From Nephrocerus scutellatus (taxonomy: Eukaryota > Arthropoda > Insecta > Diptera > Pipunculidae): a stretch of DNA of 64,000 nucleotides. The notes under the pieces were generated by a model, which worked only from the letters and a program-made list of their open reading frames with translations, did not search any database and was not told the DNA's origin. How positions within the stretch are numbered: the stretch's first letter is position 1; each line of letters starts with the position of its first letter. The translations under genes were made by a program, and so were the position numbers. The stretch lies in contig OX352761.1 of assembly GCA_947095585.1 (NCBI GenBank), positions 49,340,019-49,404,018 of the forward strand, written 5' to 3'. Shown here piece after piece: positions 45,503-56,763 of the stretch.

Positions 45503-47635
45503 TGTAACGGAGTTTTCCCAGCCGGGGTAAACTCAGCGTGACCAGGGTTCAGAGAAAGGGGTCGTTACAAAAAAAATTTATCTTTGGTGACTCTTCAAAT
45601 TGTGATTCTTTATTTCTCTTTTCTTATTACTTTATAATTTAGGTCGACAAGCATAAATTCAGAGCGATGCGCTAGTCTCAGACGAGCGTAAGTCCCGAGC
45701 GATGTGCTAGCCTTAGGCGAGCGAGCATAAGTCCTGAGCGATACGTGAGCGTAGTATGAGTCGGGCGTGAATCGTGAGCGACTTGTGGGCGTGCCCCTGA
45801 GACAAGTGAGATTCCTGAGCGATGCGTTAGCCTGAGATAGTTGTGACTCCTGTGCGATTCGTGGGCGTGCGCCTGACGATCGTGAGTCCTGAGCGATGCG
45901 TGATCGTAGGCTTGAGGCGAGCGACAATCCTGAGCGACTTGTGGGCGTGCGCCTGAGACAAGTGAGATTCCTGAGCGATGCGTGAGCGTCTTGTGGGCGT
46001 GCGCCTGAGACAAGTGAGATTCCTGAGCGATACGTGAGCGACTTGGAGGCGTGTGCCTGAGACAAGTGAGATTCCTGAGCGTTGCGTGAGCGTAGTTCGA
46101 GGCGAGCGACAAACCTGAGCGACTTGTGGGCGTGCGACTGAGACAAGTGAGAAGCCTGAGCAATGCGTGAGCGTAGTTCGAGGCGAGCGACAATCCTGAG
46201 CGACTTGTGGGCGTGCGCCTGAGACAAGTGAGATTCCTGAGCGATCCGTGAGCGACTTGGGGGCGTGTGCCTGAGACAAGTGTGATTCCTGAGCGTTGCG
46301 TGAGCGTAGTTCGAGGCGAGCGACAATCCTGAGCGACTTGTGGGCGTGCGCCTGAGACAAATTTAGAATCGTGAGCAATTTGTGGGCATTAGCCCGGAAC
46401 GAGCGTAAGCGTGGCAAGCGTTAGACGGACCGTGGGGTCAACGATGACAACGAGGAGAGCGAAAGAAGTCGACAGTAGTAAGCTGAGATGTACCAGCGTA
46501 ACCACCCGAGGGGCAATCTCCCGGTGAAGTTACGTCGTACGACGATGAATATAGCGACGTTGGCAGCGGTAGCTGAGATGTACCAGCGTAACCACCCGAG
46601 TGGCAATCTCCCGGTGAAGTTACGTCGTACGACGATGAATATAGCGACGTAGGCAGCAGTAAGCTGAGATGTACCAGCGTAACCACCCGAGGGGCAATCT
46701 CCCGGCGAAGTTGCGTTGTACGACGATGAATACAGCGACGTCGGCAGAGAAAAGGCACAGACGACGTTGGCAGAGAAAGCAAGGCGGCGTTGGCAGCGGT
46801 AGCTGAGATGTACTAGCGTAACCACCCGAGGGGCAATCTCCCGGTGAAGTTACGTCGTACGACGATGAATATAGCGACGTAGGCAGCAGTAAGCTGAGAT
46901 GTACCAGCGTAACCACCCGAGGGGCAATCTCCCGGCGAAGTTACGTTGTACGACGATGAATACAGCGACGTCGGCAGAGAAAAGGCACAGACGACGTTGG
47001 CAGAGAAAGCAAGGTGACGTTGGCAGCGGTAGCTGAGATGTACCAGCGTAACCACCCGAGGGGCAATCTCCCGGTGAAGTTACGTCGTACGACGATGAAT
47101 ATAGCGACGTAGGCAGCAGTAAGCTGAGATGTACCAGCGTAACCACCCGAGGGGCAATCTCCCGGCGAAGTTACGTTGTACGACGATGAATATAGCGACG
47201 TCGGCAGAGAAAAGGCAAGGCGACGTTGGCAACGGTAGCTGAGATGTACCAGCGTAACCACCCGAGGGGCAATCTCCCGGTGAAGTTACGTCGTACGACG
47301 ATGAATATAGCGACATAGGCAGCAGTAAGCTGAGATGTACCAGCGTAACCACCCGAGGGGCAATCTCCCGGCGAAGTTACTTTGTACGACGATGAATACA
47401 GCGACGTCGGCAGAGAAAAGGCAAGGCGACGTTGGCAGAGAAATGTTGGCAGCAAATAAATAAAACCAGTAAAAATGTTATCGCTTACCGAGGTGTGATC
47501 CTGTCCGAAGACCAAAAGAACTAAGAGAGCGAGCGCCTGCATGCTCGCCCTTTTATACCATTTTGCATGGTAAAATTCTAAATAGCGTGCTGCGCTCTGA
47601 TTGGTCAATCCGGTGGCGTGCTGTTGTTTCAGCTA
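45503..47635 (-). repeat. 3' LTR of the long-LTR element (5'-truncated)
   Basis: Starts (plus strand) TGTAACGGAGTTTTCCCAGC and matches 48186-50331 throughout. Inside are repeat block I (45660-46410; ~45-55-bp units around GTGCGCCTGAGACAAGTGAG) and block II (46480-47450; ~91-bp units around GTAACCACCCGAGGGGCAAT, nine units). Many frames stay open through these arrays only because unit lengths tend to keep phase. Confidence 0.88.
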
Positions 47636-48090
47636 GCCACAAATGTCTCCTTCGCTTGGTGGGGTGGCACTGCGACCTGTGGTTCCCAGGAACTTGTGTT
47701 ACTTGCCACATTGATTTCCTTTGTGCCATGTGCCGATGTTGCCCCATGCGGTGTCCAAGTAGTAGCATTGGTTGTCGTGGTCTTTGTTTCCCTGAGATGG
47801 CGGTCTTGTGGTGCTGGGGACGTTGCGCGGGCCATTGCGGTCTTCGCTTCCTTCTGCGAGTCCTCTGGTGTCAGGAACACTGGTGGTGACGGTGATGTGC
47901 CGCGTCTGTGTTTCGCTTCCAGCTTGCAGAGACGGGCCTCATCATCCGATGTGACGTCTCGACCAGCGATGTAGGTTGAGAAGCGCTTCCTCAGCTCGTC
48001 TAATCCACCGCTCGCGTCCAGCCGGAACTCGGTCATATATGTTTGTAGCTCTTCCTTCGAGAGCGTGTACACCCAGCTAGTCTTGACCAT
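47636..48090 (-). pseudogene. Truncated gag of the long-LTR element
   Basis: Starts with ATG at 48090, ~75 bp after the primer-binding site. The first ~45 residues (MVKTSWVYTLSKEELQTYMT, GLDELRKRFSTYIAG) resemble a SAP-like helical motif seen at the N-terminus of some insect gypsy gags. The rest is Thr/Pro/His-rich. At 47636 it runs straight into the 3' LTR and stops at TGA 47629-47631, inside LTR sequence. The family is uncertain. Confidence 0.65.
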
Positions 48091-48164
48091 CTTGTCTTTT
48101 GTGAATTTCTATTGCTCGACAGTTATAGGTTAATTTTCTTTCCTTTAGTTTTACGTCATTGAAG

Positions 48165-48183
48165 GGTCCCTGCTCGGGCGCCA
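48165..48183 (-). other. Primer-binding site of the long-LTR element
   Basis: TGGCGCCCGAGCAGGGACC on the minus strand, two bases after the LTR end. It is complementary, with one mismatch, to the 3' end of the lysine tRNA that primes many retroelements (pattern TGGCGCCCGAACAGGGAC). Confidence 0.85.
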
Positions 48184-48185
48184 AT

Positions 48186-50456
48186 TGTAACGGAGTTTTC
48201 CCAGCCGGGGTAAACTCAGCGTGACCAGGGTTCAGAGAAAGGGGTCGTTACAAAAAAAATTTATCTTTGGTGACTCTTCAAATTGTGATTCTTTATTTCT
48301 CTTTTCTTATTACTTTATAATTTAGGTTAGCATAAATTCAGAGCGATGCGCTAGTCTCAGACGAGCGTAAGTCCCGAGCGATGTGCTAGCCTTAGGCGAG
48401 CGTAAGTCCTGAGCGATGTGCTAGCCTTAGGCGAGCATAAGTCCTGAGCGATACGTGAGCGTAGTATGAGTCGGGCGTGAATCGTGAGCGACTTGTGGGC
48501 GTGCGCCTGAGACAAGTGAGATTCCTGAGCGATGCGTTAGCCTGAGATAGTTGTGACTCCTGTGCGATTCGTGGGCGTGCGCCTGACGATCGTGAGTCCT
48601 GAGCGATGCGTGATCGTAGGCTTGAGGCGAGCGACAATCCTGAGCGACTTGTGGGCGTGCGCCTGAGACAAGTGAGATTCCTGAGCGATGCGTGAGCGTC
48701 TTGTGGGCGTGCGCCTGAGACAAGTGAGATTCCTGAGCGATACGTGAGCGACTTGGGGGCGTGTGCCTGAGACAAGTGAGATTCCTGAGCGTTGCGTGAG
48801 CGTAGCTCGAGGCGAGCGACAATCCTGAGCGACTTGTGGGCGTGCGCCTGAGACAAGTGAGATTCCTGAGCGATACGTGAGCGAGTTGGGGGCGTGTGCC
48901 TGAGACAAGTGAGATTCCTGAGCGTTGCGTGAGCGTAGTTCGAGGCGAGCGACAATCCTGAGCGACTTGTGGGCGTGCGCCTGAGACAAATTTGGAATCG
49001 TGAGCAATTTGTGGGCATTAGCCTGGAACGAGCGTAAGCGTGGCAAGCGTTAGACGGACCGTGGGGTCAACGATGACAACGAGGAGAGCGAAAGAAGTCG
49101 ACAGTAGTAAGCTGAGATGTACCAGCGTAACCACCCGAGGGGCAATCTCCCGGTGAAGTTACGTCGTACGACGATGAATATAGCGACGTTGGCAGCGGTA
49201 GCTGAGATGTACCAGCGTAACCACCCGAGGGGCAATCTCCCGGTGAAGTTACGTCGTATGACGATGAATATAGCGACGTCGGCAGAGAAAAGGCAAGGCG
49301 ACGTTGGCAGCGGTAGCTGAGATGTACCAGCGTAACCACCCGAGGGGCAATCTCCCGGTGAAGTTACGTCGTACGACGATGAATATAGCGACATAGGCAG
49401 CAGTAAGCTGAGATGTACCAGCGTAACCACCCGAGGGGCAATCTCCCGGCGAAGTTACGTCGTACGACGATGAATATAGCGACATAGGCAGCAGTAAGCT
49501 GAGTTGTACCAGCGTAACCACCCGAGGGGCAATCTCCCGGTGAAGTTACGTCGTACGACGATGAATATAGCGACATAGGCAGCAGTAAGCTGAGATGTAC
49601 CAGCGTAACCACCCGAGGGGCAATCTCCCGGCGAAGTTACGTTGCACGACGATGAATACAGCGACGTCGGCAGAGAAAAGGCACAGACGACGTTGGCAGA
49701 GAAAGCAAGGCGGCGTTGGCAGCGGTAGCTGAGATGTACCAGCGTAACCACCCGAGGGGCAATCTCCCGGTGAAGTTACGTCGTACGACGATGAATATAG
49801 CGACGTAGGCAGCAGTAAGCTTATATGTACCAGCGTAACCACCCGAGGGGCAATCTCCCGGCGAAGTTACGTTGTACGACGATGAATACAGCGACGTCGG
49901 CAGAGAAAAGGCAAGGCGACGTTGGCAGCGGTAGCTGAGATGTACCAGCGTAACCACCCGAGGGGCAATCTCCCGGTGAAGTTACGTCGTACGACGATGA
50001 ATATAGCGACGTAGGCAGCAGTAAGCTGAGATGTACCAGCGTAACCACCCGAGGGGCAATCTCCCGGCGAAGTTACGTTGTACGACGATGAATACAGCGA
50101 CGTCGGCAGAGAAAGGGCAAGGCGACGTTGGCAGAGAAATGTTGGCAGCAAATAAATAAAACCAGTAAAAATTTTATCGCTTACCGAGGTGTGATCCTGT
50201 CCGAAGACCAAAAGAACTAAGAGAGCGAGCGCCTGCATGCTCGCCCTTTTATACCATTTTGCATGGCAAAATTCTAAATAGCGTGCTGCGCTCTGATTGG
50301 TCAATCCGGTGGCGTGATGTTGTTTCAGCTATTTTGCTTTTATATGCATTTGTTGGTTGCACTGCGTAGGTACTGGGTGTACCCGAATTTGGAAAAAAAA
50401 GTATGTGGCATGTTTTGTGTGAACAAAATTCGGCCACAAGAATTTTGTTCTTCACA
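48186..50456 (-). repeat. 5' LTR of the long-LTR element (2271 bp)
   Basis: The full-length LTR. Block I lies at 48336-49040 and block II at 49110-50150 (ten units against nine in the other LTR). The extra segment 50332-50456 is absent from the other LTR and ends TTCACA at the target duplication. In transcription order the TATA box comes first, so both repeat blocks are in the transcribed part. Confidence 0.88.
50247..50253 (-). promoter_or_regulatory. TATA box of the long-LTR element
   Basis: Minus strand TATAAAAGGGCGAGC, about 205 bp into the 5' LTR; the same sequence is at 47551-47557 in the 3' LTR. It is followed by the repeat blocks. Confidence 0.65.
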
Positions 50457-53400
50457 ATATCTGCCAACGAATCGGGCATATACAATCTGTCTGCATGTCT
50501 GCTGAGGCTAGACAAGCCACCCGTTTTAAATCACATCAACGACCAGAAAAAGAAAGGAAGGAATCCATTCAATCACTTGAAGTCTATCAATTGAATTCAC
50601 TAGACACAACTCATTTGCGCACATCAAATGAGACCGCCGTTAAACCGATTCAAGTATTGGAACACTCAACTCAATCCAAGTCATCAGTAGTATGGTCAAT
50701 TTGCCAAATCGAGGATACGTTCTACCGAGCTGATCGCAAAATATTTACAAGAGTTATTGTCAACGATATCCCAATGGAGTTTCAACTCGACACCGGGGCA
50801 ACAGCTTCGATGGTCGGGATCAACGGTTTTCGGCAGCTTAAAGAACCGAAGTACCAACCTACAACTAAGAAGTTATTAGCATACGATAGAATACCAGTGC
50901 AGCTGAAAGAAGTTGCAAGTGTAGTTGTCAAACTAAATAATCAGATCCGTGAAGTTCCTTTATTAATCACACACACCGAAGAAGGATCCAACATATTTGG
51001 AATGGACTGGGTAGATGCTTTTGATTTGCGTGTTCAGTTGTCGCAATCTGATGTGCCAGTTATCAAGCAATTGCAAATGGAGAGGACCATGGGAAACAAT
51101 GGAAATGAGAAGTATTTAAATGGTCTCGTTCAAGGTATGTGTCAGACTTATAGTAAAATTTTTGATGGAAAACTCGGATGCTGTATAAATTTTAAAGCTC
51201 ATCTAATCCTTAAAGAGAGTGCAGTTCCAAAAATTTTTAAAAGCCGTCCAGTTCCATATTCACAAATGGCGGCAGTAAAAAGCGAAATCGACCGGTTAGT
51301 CGAGATAGGGGTGTTGAAGTCAGCTCAATTCAGTCAGTGGGCAGCTCCGATCGTGGCAGTTACAAAATCAGATTCATCTGTTCGCCTTTGTGGTGACTTC
51401 AAAGTAACAGTGAATCCACAACTGAAAATACAACAGTACCCAATCCCTCGGGCTAAGGAATTGTTTCATAAGCTGAGGAACGGGAAATTTTTTTCCAAAA
51501 TTTATCTGGCTGAGGCGTATCTCCAAATCCCTATTGATGATGAGTCGCAGGATTTTGTTGTTATAAACACACCAATAGGTTTATATCAATTTCAAAGAAT
51601 GCCGTTGGTATTGCTAGCGCACCAGCAATCTTCCAGAAATTTATGGATCAATTTTTGGTAGATTTGCCTAACACAGCAAGCTACCTAGACGATATCGTAG
51701 TTTCAGGTGAGTCCATAGAGGATCACTTGAAGACTTTGGAATTATTATTCAAACGAATAAATGATGCTGGACTAAAATGTAATTTAAAAAAGTGTGAATT
51801 CCTTATGACAAAAATAAATTACCTGGGTCATATCATATCACAAGATGGCATACAACCGTCACACCTAAACCTAAAAACATAAAGGAAGTGGAATCTTTCC
51901 TTGGTAAGGCTAACTATTACAATACATTTTTGAAAATTTTTTTTAGCATCTCTGCGCCATTAAATGAATTGCGTCGGCGGGACGTAAATTTCAATTGGAA
52001 TGAATCAAGAGAAAGTTCATTACAAGCCATAAAAAAGGGAATCGTTGAAGCTACTAAACTTGTTCACTTCAGGAACGATTTTCCTCTAGTACTGGCTACT
52101 GATGCTTCCAATTATGGAGTGGGAGCTGTGATATCCCACCGGTATCCTAACGGCGAAGAGAAACCAATTGCTTTCGCTTCAAAGACGTTAAACGAACATC
52201 AGCGACGATATTCGCAGATAGAGAAAGAAGCTCTTTCTATTATTTTTGGGTGTACAAGGTTTCATCAGTACCTGTATGGGCGTCATTTTGAGCTTTTAAC
52301 GGACCATAAACCGTTAGTAAGCCTTTTTCACCCCGAGAAAAAACTTCCAGTGATGACTATTCAGAGGCTGCAACGCTGGGAAATTACTTTAATGGGCTAC
52401 ACCTACACAATCCGGTACAGGCCAACATCAAAACATTGTAATGCAGACGCTCTTTCCCGCCTACCAATTGGTCCGGATCCAGATTTTGACAAAAAAGAGA
52501 CATTTCTGCAAATCGAACAGGTGTATGAAAAGGAAGTTTGTGGTTTTCCTATAGACTTTGAAACTATACGCCGCGAGACAAAAAGAGATAAGCAACTAAA
52601 TAAAGTGTCACAATTTATTAAAACAGGATAGCCTGACGTTTTGCCAAAAGAATGGGAAATGCTTCTTCCCTATCAGGTGAGAAAAAATTCATTAAATACT
52701 CATCTTGGTGTTATATTGTTACAGACGGATTCATTACGAGTGGTTATCCCAGAATCACTGCAAGAAAAAGTGTTGTCTATGTTACATGAAGGACACTGGG
52801 GAATCGTCCGAACAAAACAATTGGCAAGACGCCATTGTTGGTGGCCTGGTATTGATCACACCATCGAGAGAAAAGTTAAAAGTTGCAAGAGTTGTCAGGA
52901 GGTGTCAGCATGTCCTTATAGGGAATTTTCAAGTTGGCCCGCACCACAACGTCAGTGGGAGAGAATCCACGAAGATTTTGCGGGACCATTTCAAAATTGT
53001 ATGTGGTTATTATGTGTAGATGCGTTTTCGAAATATCCATACGTAGTACGAATGAATTCAATCACAAGTTCGAGCACTATTAAGGCATTACAAGCAATCT
53101 TTGCCACAAAAGGGTTGCCTGACGTGATAGTGAGTGACAATGGAACATCATTTGTGTCAGAAGAATTCCACACGTTCTGTACCAAGAACGGCATCGAACA
53201 TCTCACATCCGCCCCTTTTCATCCATCATCGAATGGGGAAGCAGAGCGATGTGTTCGCACATTTAAAACGTCGATCAAGAAGCTGGTGATGGACGGGTTA
53301 CAAACGGACGTCGCTCTCCTTACTTTTTTGTTTACGTTTCGTACCACTCCGGGTAATAGTGGGAAATCCCCAGCAGAATTGTTGCACGGTCGACAACCCA

Positions 53401-53903
53401 AGACTTCTTTATCATTGATGGGTCCACCAAATAAATATCAGATGCAGAACCAGAAGCCAGCGAAGTTTTCTGTTGATGATTGCGTGTTTGTAAAAAATTA
53501 TGGTAAAGGTGAGAAATGGTTGCCAGGCAAGATAATCATTAACATTGGTAGAATGATGTACTCAATTAAAACGGATCGGGGAGTGGTTCGTCGACACCGA
53601 AATCAAATCCGCCCTCGTACTTTTGCGTTAAGTGATTATGAGATGAGTGAGATGTTGTCGAAAACAAAATTAGATGTACAACCTTCGTTTTCTCCACAAC
53701 AACCAACACCGGATACTTCATCACAATCAAGGAATTCGCCTGCAATGGGTTCGAAAAGAAAGTGTACTTCTCCGCTGACACAACCAGACGAAACTAGAAA
53801 ACAGACGTGTTTTTCAGAATCAGATGTAGAAGATACAACAGTTCGTCGATCTTACAGGACTCGAAAACCAGTAGTAAGATTCGCCATCGATGACTTTAAT
53901 TAG
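50457..53903 (+). pseudogene. Pol part of the mag-like gag-pol: protease, RT, RNase H, integrase
   Basis: After the knuckle CQRIGHIQSVC the frame runs into protease (FQLDTGATASMVG at ~50780), RT (RLCGDFKVTVNPQL, FFSKIYLAEAYLQI, YLDDIVVSG), RNase H (LATDASNYGVGAVI, YSQIEKEALS, LLTDHKPL, NADALSR) and integrase (HEGHWGIVRTKQLARRHCWW, CKSC, VSDNGTSF, SSNGEAERCVRTFK), ending in an Arg/Lys-rich tail at 53903. Lesions: a one-base loss near 51604, a frameshift near 51880, and a TAG at 52629-52631. The first RT catalytic residue is Tyr where relatives have Asp (KIYLAEAY). RT/integrase style suggests the mag group. Confidence 0.9.
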
Positions 53904-53914
53904 CAAAGGAGGAA
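53902..53914 (+). other. Polypurine tract of the mag-like element
   Basis: AGCAAAGGAGGAA directly before the 3' LTR start TGTTAT, overlapping the pol stop codon region. Confidence 0.85.
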
Positions 53915-54133
53915 TGTTATATATTCGCATATTATATTATTAATAAGTATGCAACACCAATAAATCAATGTTATGTATTCGCATATTATATTATTAATAA
54001 GTATGCAACACCAATAAATCAACGAGCTGAAACCGTCACTGTGGTTGCTCAGTGAATACAGATGTGTCAAAAATAGGTAACGAGTGTGACTGTTGTTGCG
54101 CAGTGAATTCAACCATTGTAATTAGTATTTTAA

Positions 54134-56736
54134 CCCTCTCATGCCCGATGTTGCGTATATGCAACATTGTGTTTATGAGCGTCTAAGTACCGCTATTTTA
54201 AATATTTTTTTTGAACCTTTCGTAAAAATATAGCCTCATGTGTTGTTTAAGCTTACAGCTAATTGGTTGGTAGTCAGCTGTGCACGTGTTCAGTTAGTAG
54301 CTATTCTCCCGAGAGCGAAGTTGACAAATTCATTTTGCAAAAAAACGTTGTTTTAAAAAAGTGTTAAAAAACATTAATATAATTAATTTATCCTAAAACC
54401 AAGTTACACAACTAATTAATGAAAGGTAAGTGAGTAATTAAAAAAAAAAACCCGGCATGAAAATATTATTTAGTTTGTCTGTAATAATTTTGTAAATGTA
54501 GTGTTGCGTATATGCAACATTGGTCTATTGTGGTAATTTTCGAAAAATAAAAACTTATTATACTATATGCACATTCTAAGATGCGCCCAAAAGGTCTGAC
54601 TCAGGCTGAAATTGAAAAATTTGCCAACTTTGATTGGGATGATTCGGCTGACGAGGAAAATGAAGAAGATGAAGAAGAAGATGCAAATATGGACAGAATT
54701 ATAGAAGAAACTTTGAAAAATTTGGATAACAGAGCTGAAAATATGCAAGTTGGTTTGATTGACCAATTTATTACAAACGAAAATGATGAAGATTTGAGTG
54801 CAAATGAAAACGTTGCACAGGAGGTGATGGAAAAAATTAATTTACAGAGTTTGAAGTGGAGGATTGCAGAGTTTATAGAAAGCGAGACCAGCTGGAAAAG
54901 TAAATTATGCATCAATGCGGTGAAAAAACCTATCGAATATTTTAGTATTTTCTTTGCGGATGAGCTGTGGCAGAAAATATGTGAGGAAACGAACTTATAT
55001 GCCATGCAAACAAAGGGCATAGAATTGAAATGTACTGTGCCTGAAATAAAAAGGTTTGTTGGCATTCTACTATACCTTGCAGTTGTGAAAATACCAACAT
55101 ATAGAATGGCGTGGGCGGCCAATTTCAAACTAGCGGCCGTTGCAACTGCATTACCAAGAAACAGATTCGAAAAAATCAAACAGTTTTTCCTCTTGAATAA
55201 TAATACTAAACAGCCTCAGAAGGGAACACCTGAGTACGACAAGTTATACAAAGTTCGGCCTTTGTTGGACTCCATAAAAAAAAATTCAATGAAATTTCAC
55301 AGGAAGAATGCCAAAGCATTGATGAGCAAATGCTTGCATATAAAGGTATCTTATTATTTGTGAACATATACAATATATTTCTGAATAATACAATAATACA
55401 TTATTTTCTTAGGTCAACATAGTTTTAAACAATATCTCCCAATGAAGCCCCATAAGTGGGGTTTCAAAATGTTTACTAGAGCTGATGTATCTGGGATAAT
55501 TTATGATTTTACTCTCTACATTGGAGAAGGAACGTGCAAGTCGTTTGGCTTGGGAATATCATCAGACATTGTGCTATTTTTATCATCCAATATGCCAGTA
55601 AACCAAAATTTCAAACTGTTTTTTGACAATTGGTTTTCTTCAATAAGCTTGATGATTGCTCTAAAAGAAAAGGGCATATTAGCCGTTGGTACAATTAGAA
55701 GCAACCGATTGAAAAATTGTACTCTAAGTAGTGAGAAGGAGCTTCAAAAGCGAGGACGAGGATCAAGCGATTTCAAATATGAAGCAACGCACAACGTGAT
55801 TGCTTGTCGTTGGTACGACAATAAGAGTGTACAGCTGGTTTCAAACTATGCAGGTAAGAACCCCATGAGTGAATGCAAGAGATGGAGCCGCAAAGAGAAG
55901 AATTTTATAACTATACCTCGTCCAGGTATAGTAGAATGCTACAACAAGCACATGGGAGGGTCTTGCAGACATGCTGCTTGAATTGTACAAAATCAACCAC
56001 CGCTCAAATAAATGGAACATGCGCATAGTTTACTGGTGCATAAATTCAAGTTTAGTAAAAAGTTGGTTGTTGTACCGCAGAGACATCACACATACAGACG
56101 GCGAATTGAAGCACATGCCGCTCATAAATTTTCAATTGGATGTTGCTACCGAGCTTTTGAACGCAAGTCAAACTACAGTTGTCGCAAAAAAGAGAGGTCG
56201 TCCATCATCACTTCTTTTGACAATGAATTCAGGAACTTTATCACCTTCTCCATCGACTCCGTCATCACCAGATCCATCCTCACCAGCTCCATCATCACCA
56301 GCTCCTTCTACGGGTTCTGAATTAAACCCCTATAAAAGAGTATATGTTGCAGAGCCTGCAAAATCCCTACGATTTGATGGTTATAATCATTGACCGGAAT
56401 GGGGAACAAGAGGCAGATGTAGACTATGCAACACTGGATTTACAAGCTGTAAATGCAGCAAATGCAATGTGCACTTGTGCTCCAATCCTCAAAAAAATTG
56501 TTTTGTATCCTACCATACATAAATTGAAATAAACGGCATTTAAAAAAAATCAACTTGTATTTAAATTTATAACACCATTACCCAATGTTGCATATACGCA
56601 ACATCCTGTAGCTCTTGAACCAGGACATCTAGGACATTGAAATTTTTGTCAGTTGATATTGAAGTCAACTCTATCTTATATGTGTACTCCAAAAAATTTT
56701 AGCCACGCCCATTTTAATTCGGGCTCTCATGCCCGG
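54134..56736 (+). mobile_element. PiggyBac-family transposon
   Basis: Bounded by TTAA on both sides (54130-54133, 56737-56740) inside an LTR. It begins CCCTCTCATGCCCGATG. A 20-bp motif, ATGTTGCGTATATGCAACAT, lies at 54148, a near copy at 54501, and its exact reverse complement at 56585, like the sub-terminal inverted repeats of piggyBac elements. One split transposase gene lies between. Confidence 0.88.
54581..56522 (+). pseudogene. PiggyBac transposase pseudogene with one intron
   Basis: ATG at 54581; an acidic N-terminus (DDSADEENEEDEEEDANMDR) precedes the core (VGILLYLAVVKIPTYRMAWA). The first catalytic Asp is in SIDEQMLAYKG, in a different frame because a base appears lost in an A9 run near 55280. 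A 67-bp GT-AG intron (55346-55412) splits the next codon and leads to QHSFKQYLPMKPHKWGFKMF. FFDNWFSSISL holds the second Asp. Near 55955 a ~5-bp deletion removes the region of the third Asp. A TGA at 56391-56393 precedes the Cys-rich C-terminal domain (RCRLCNTGFTSCKCSKCNVH), which ends at 56522. Confidence 0.88.
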
Positions 56737-56763
56737 TTAAATAAAAAACATAAAAACATAAAA

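Larger units (their letters stand above)
45503..50456 (-). mobile_element. Internally deleted LTR element with very long minisatellite-bearing LTRs
   Basis: Flanked by ATAT (45499-45502 and 50457-50460); removing it restores the host element's zinc-knuckle frame. On the minus strand: 5' LTR 50456-48186, primer-binding site 48183-48165, a truncated gag (48090-47636), then a 3' LTR (47635-45503) lacking the first ~125 bp. The rest of gag, all of pol and the purine tract are deleted, so it cannot move without help. Confidence 0.85.
44268..56763 (+). mobile_element. Mag-like Ty3/gypsy LTR retrotransposon, itself carrying two insertions
   Basis: LTRs begin TGTTATATATTCGCATATTA (44268 and 53915) and end ACATAAAA; the whole is flanked by CTGCT (44263-44267 and 56764-56768). 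A primer-binding-site position (from 44537) and a purine tract (53902-53914) are in the right places. One fused gag-pol frame runs between, broken by few mutations. A long-LTR element sits at the gag zinc knuckle (45503-50456) and a piggyBac in the 3' LTR (54134-56736). Confidence 0.92.
53915..56763 (+). repeat. 3' LTR of the mag-like element, split by piggyBac
   Basis: 53915-54133 matches the 5' LTR up to a TTAA; 56741-56763 matches its last bases. Twenty-seven bases present in the 5' LTR (between its first and third TTAA) are missing at the piggyBac site. Confidence 0.9.

Noticed and set aside
45610..47450. Many overlapping frames with Arg/Ser/His-rich or VTLVHLS-type repeats (also 48392-50304)
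   Set aside because: They are translations of LTR minisatellites; no coding signature.
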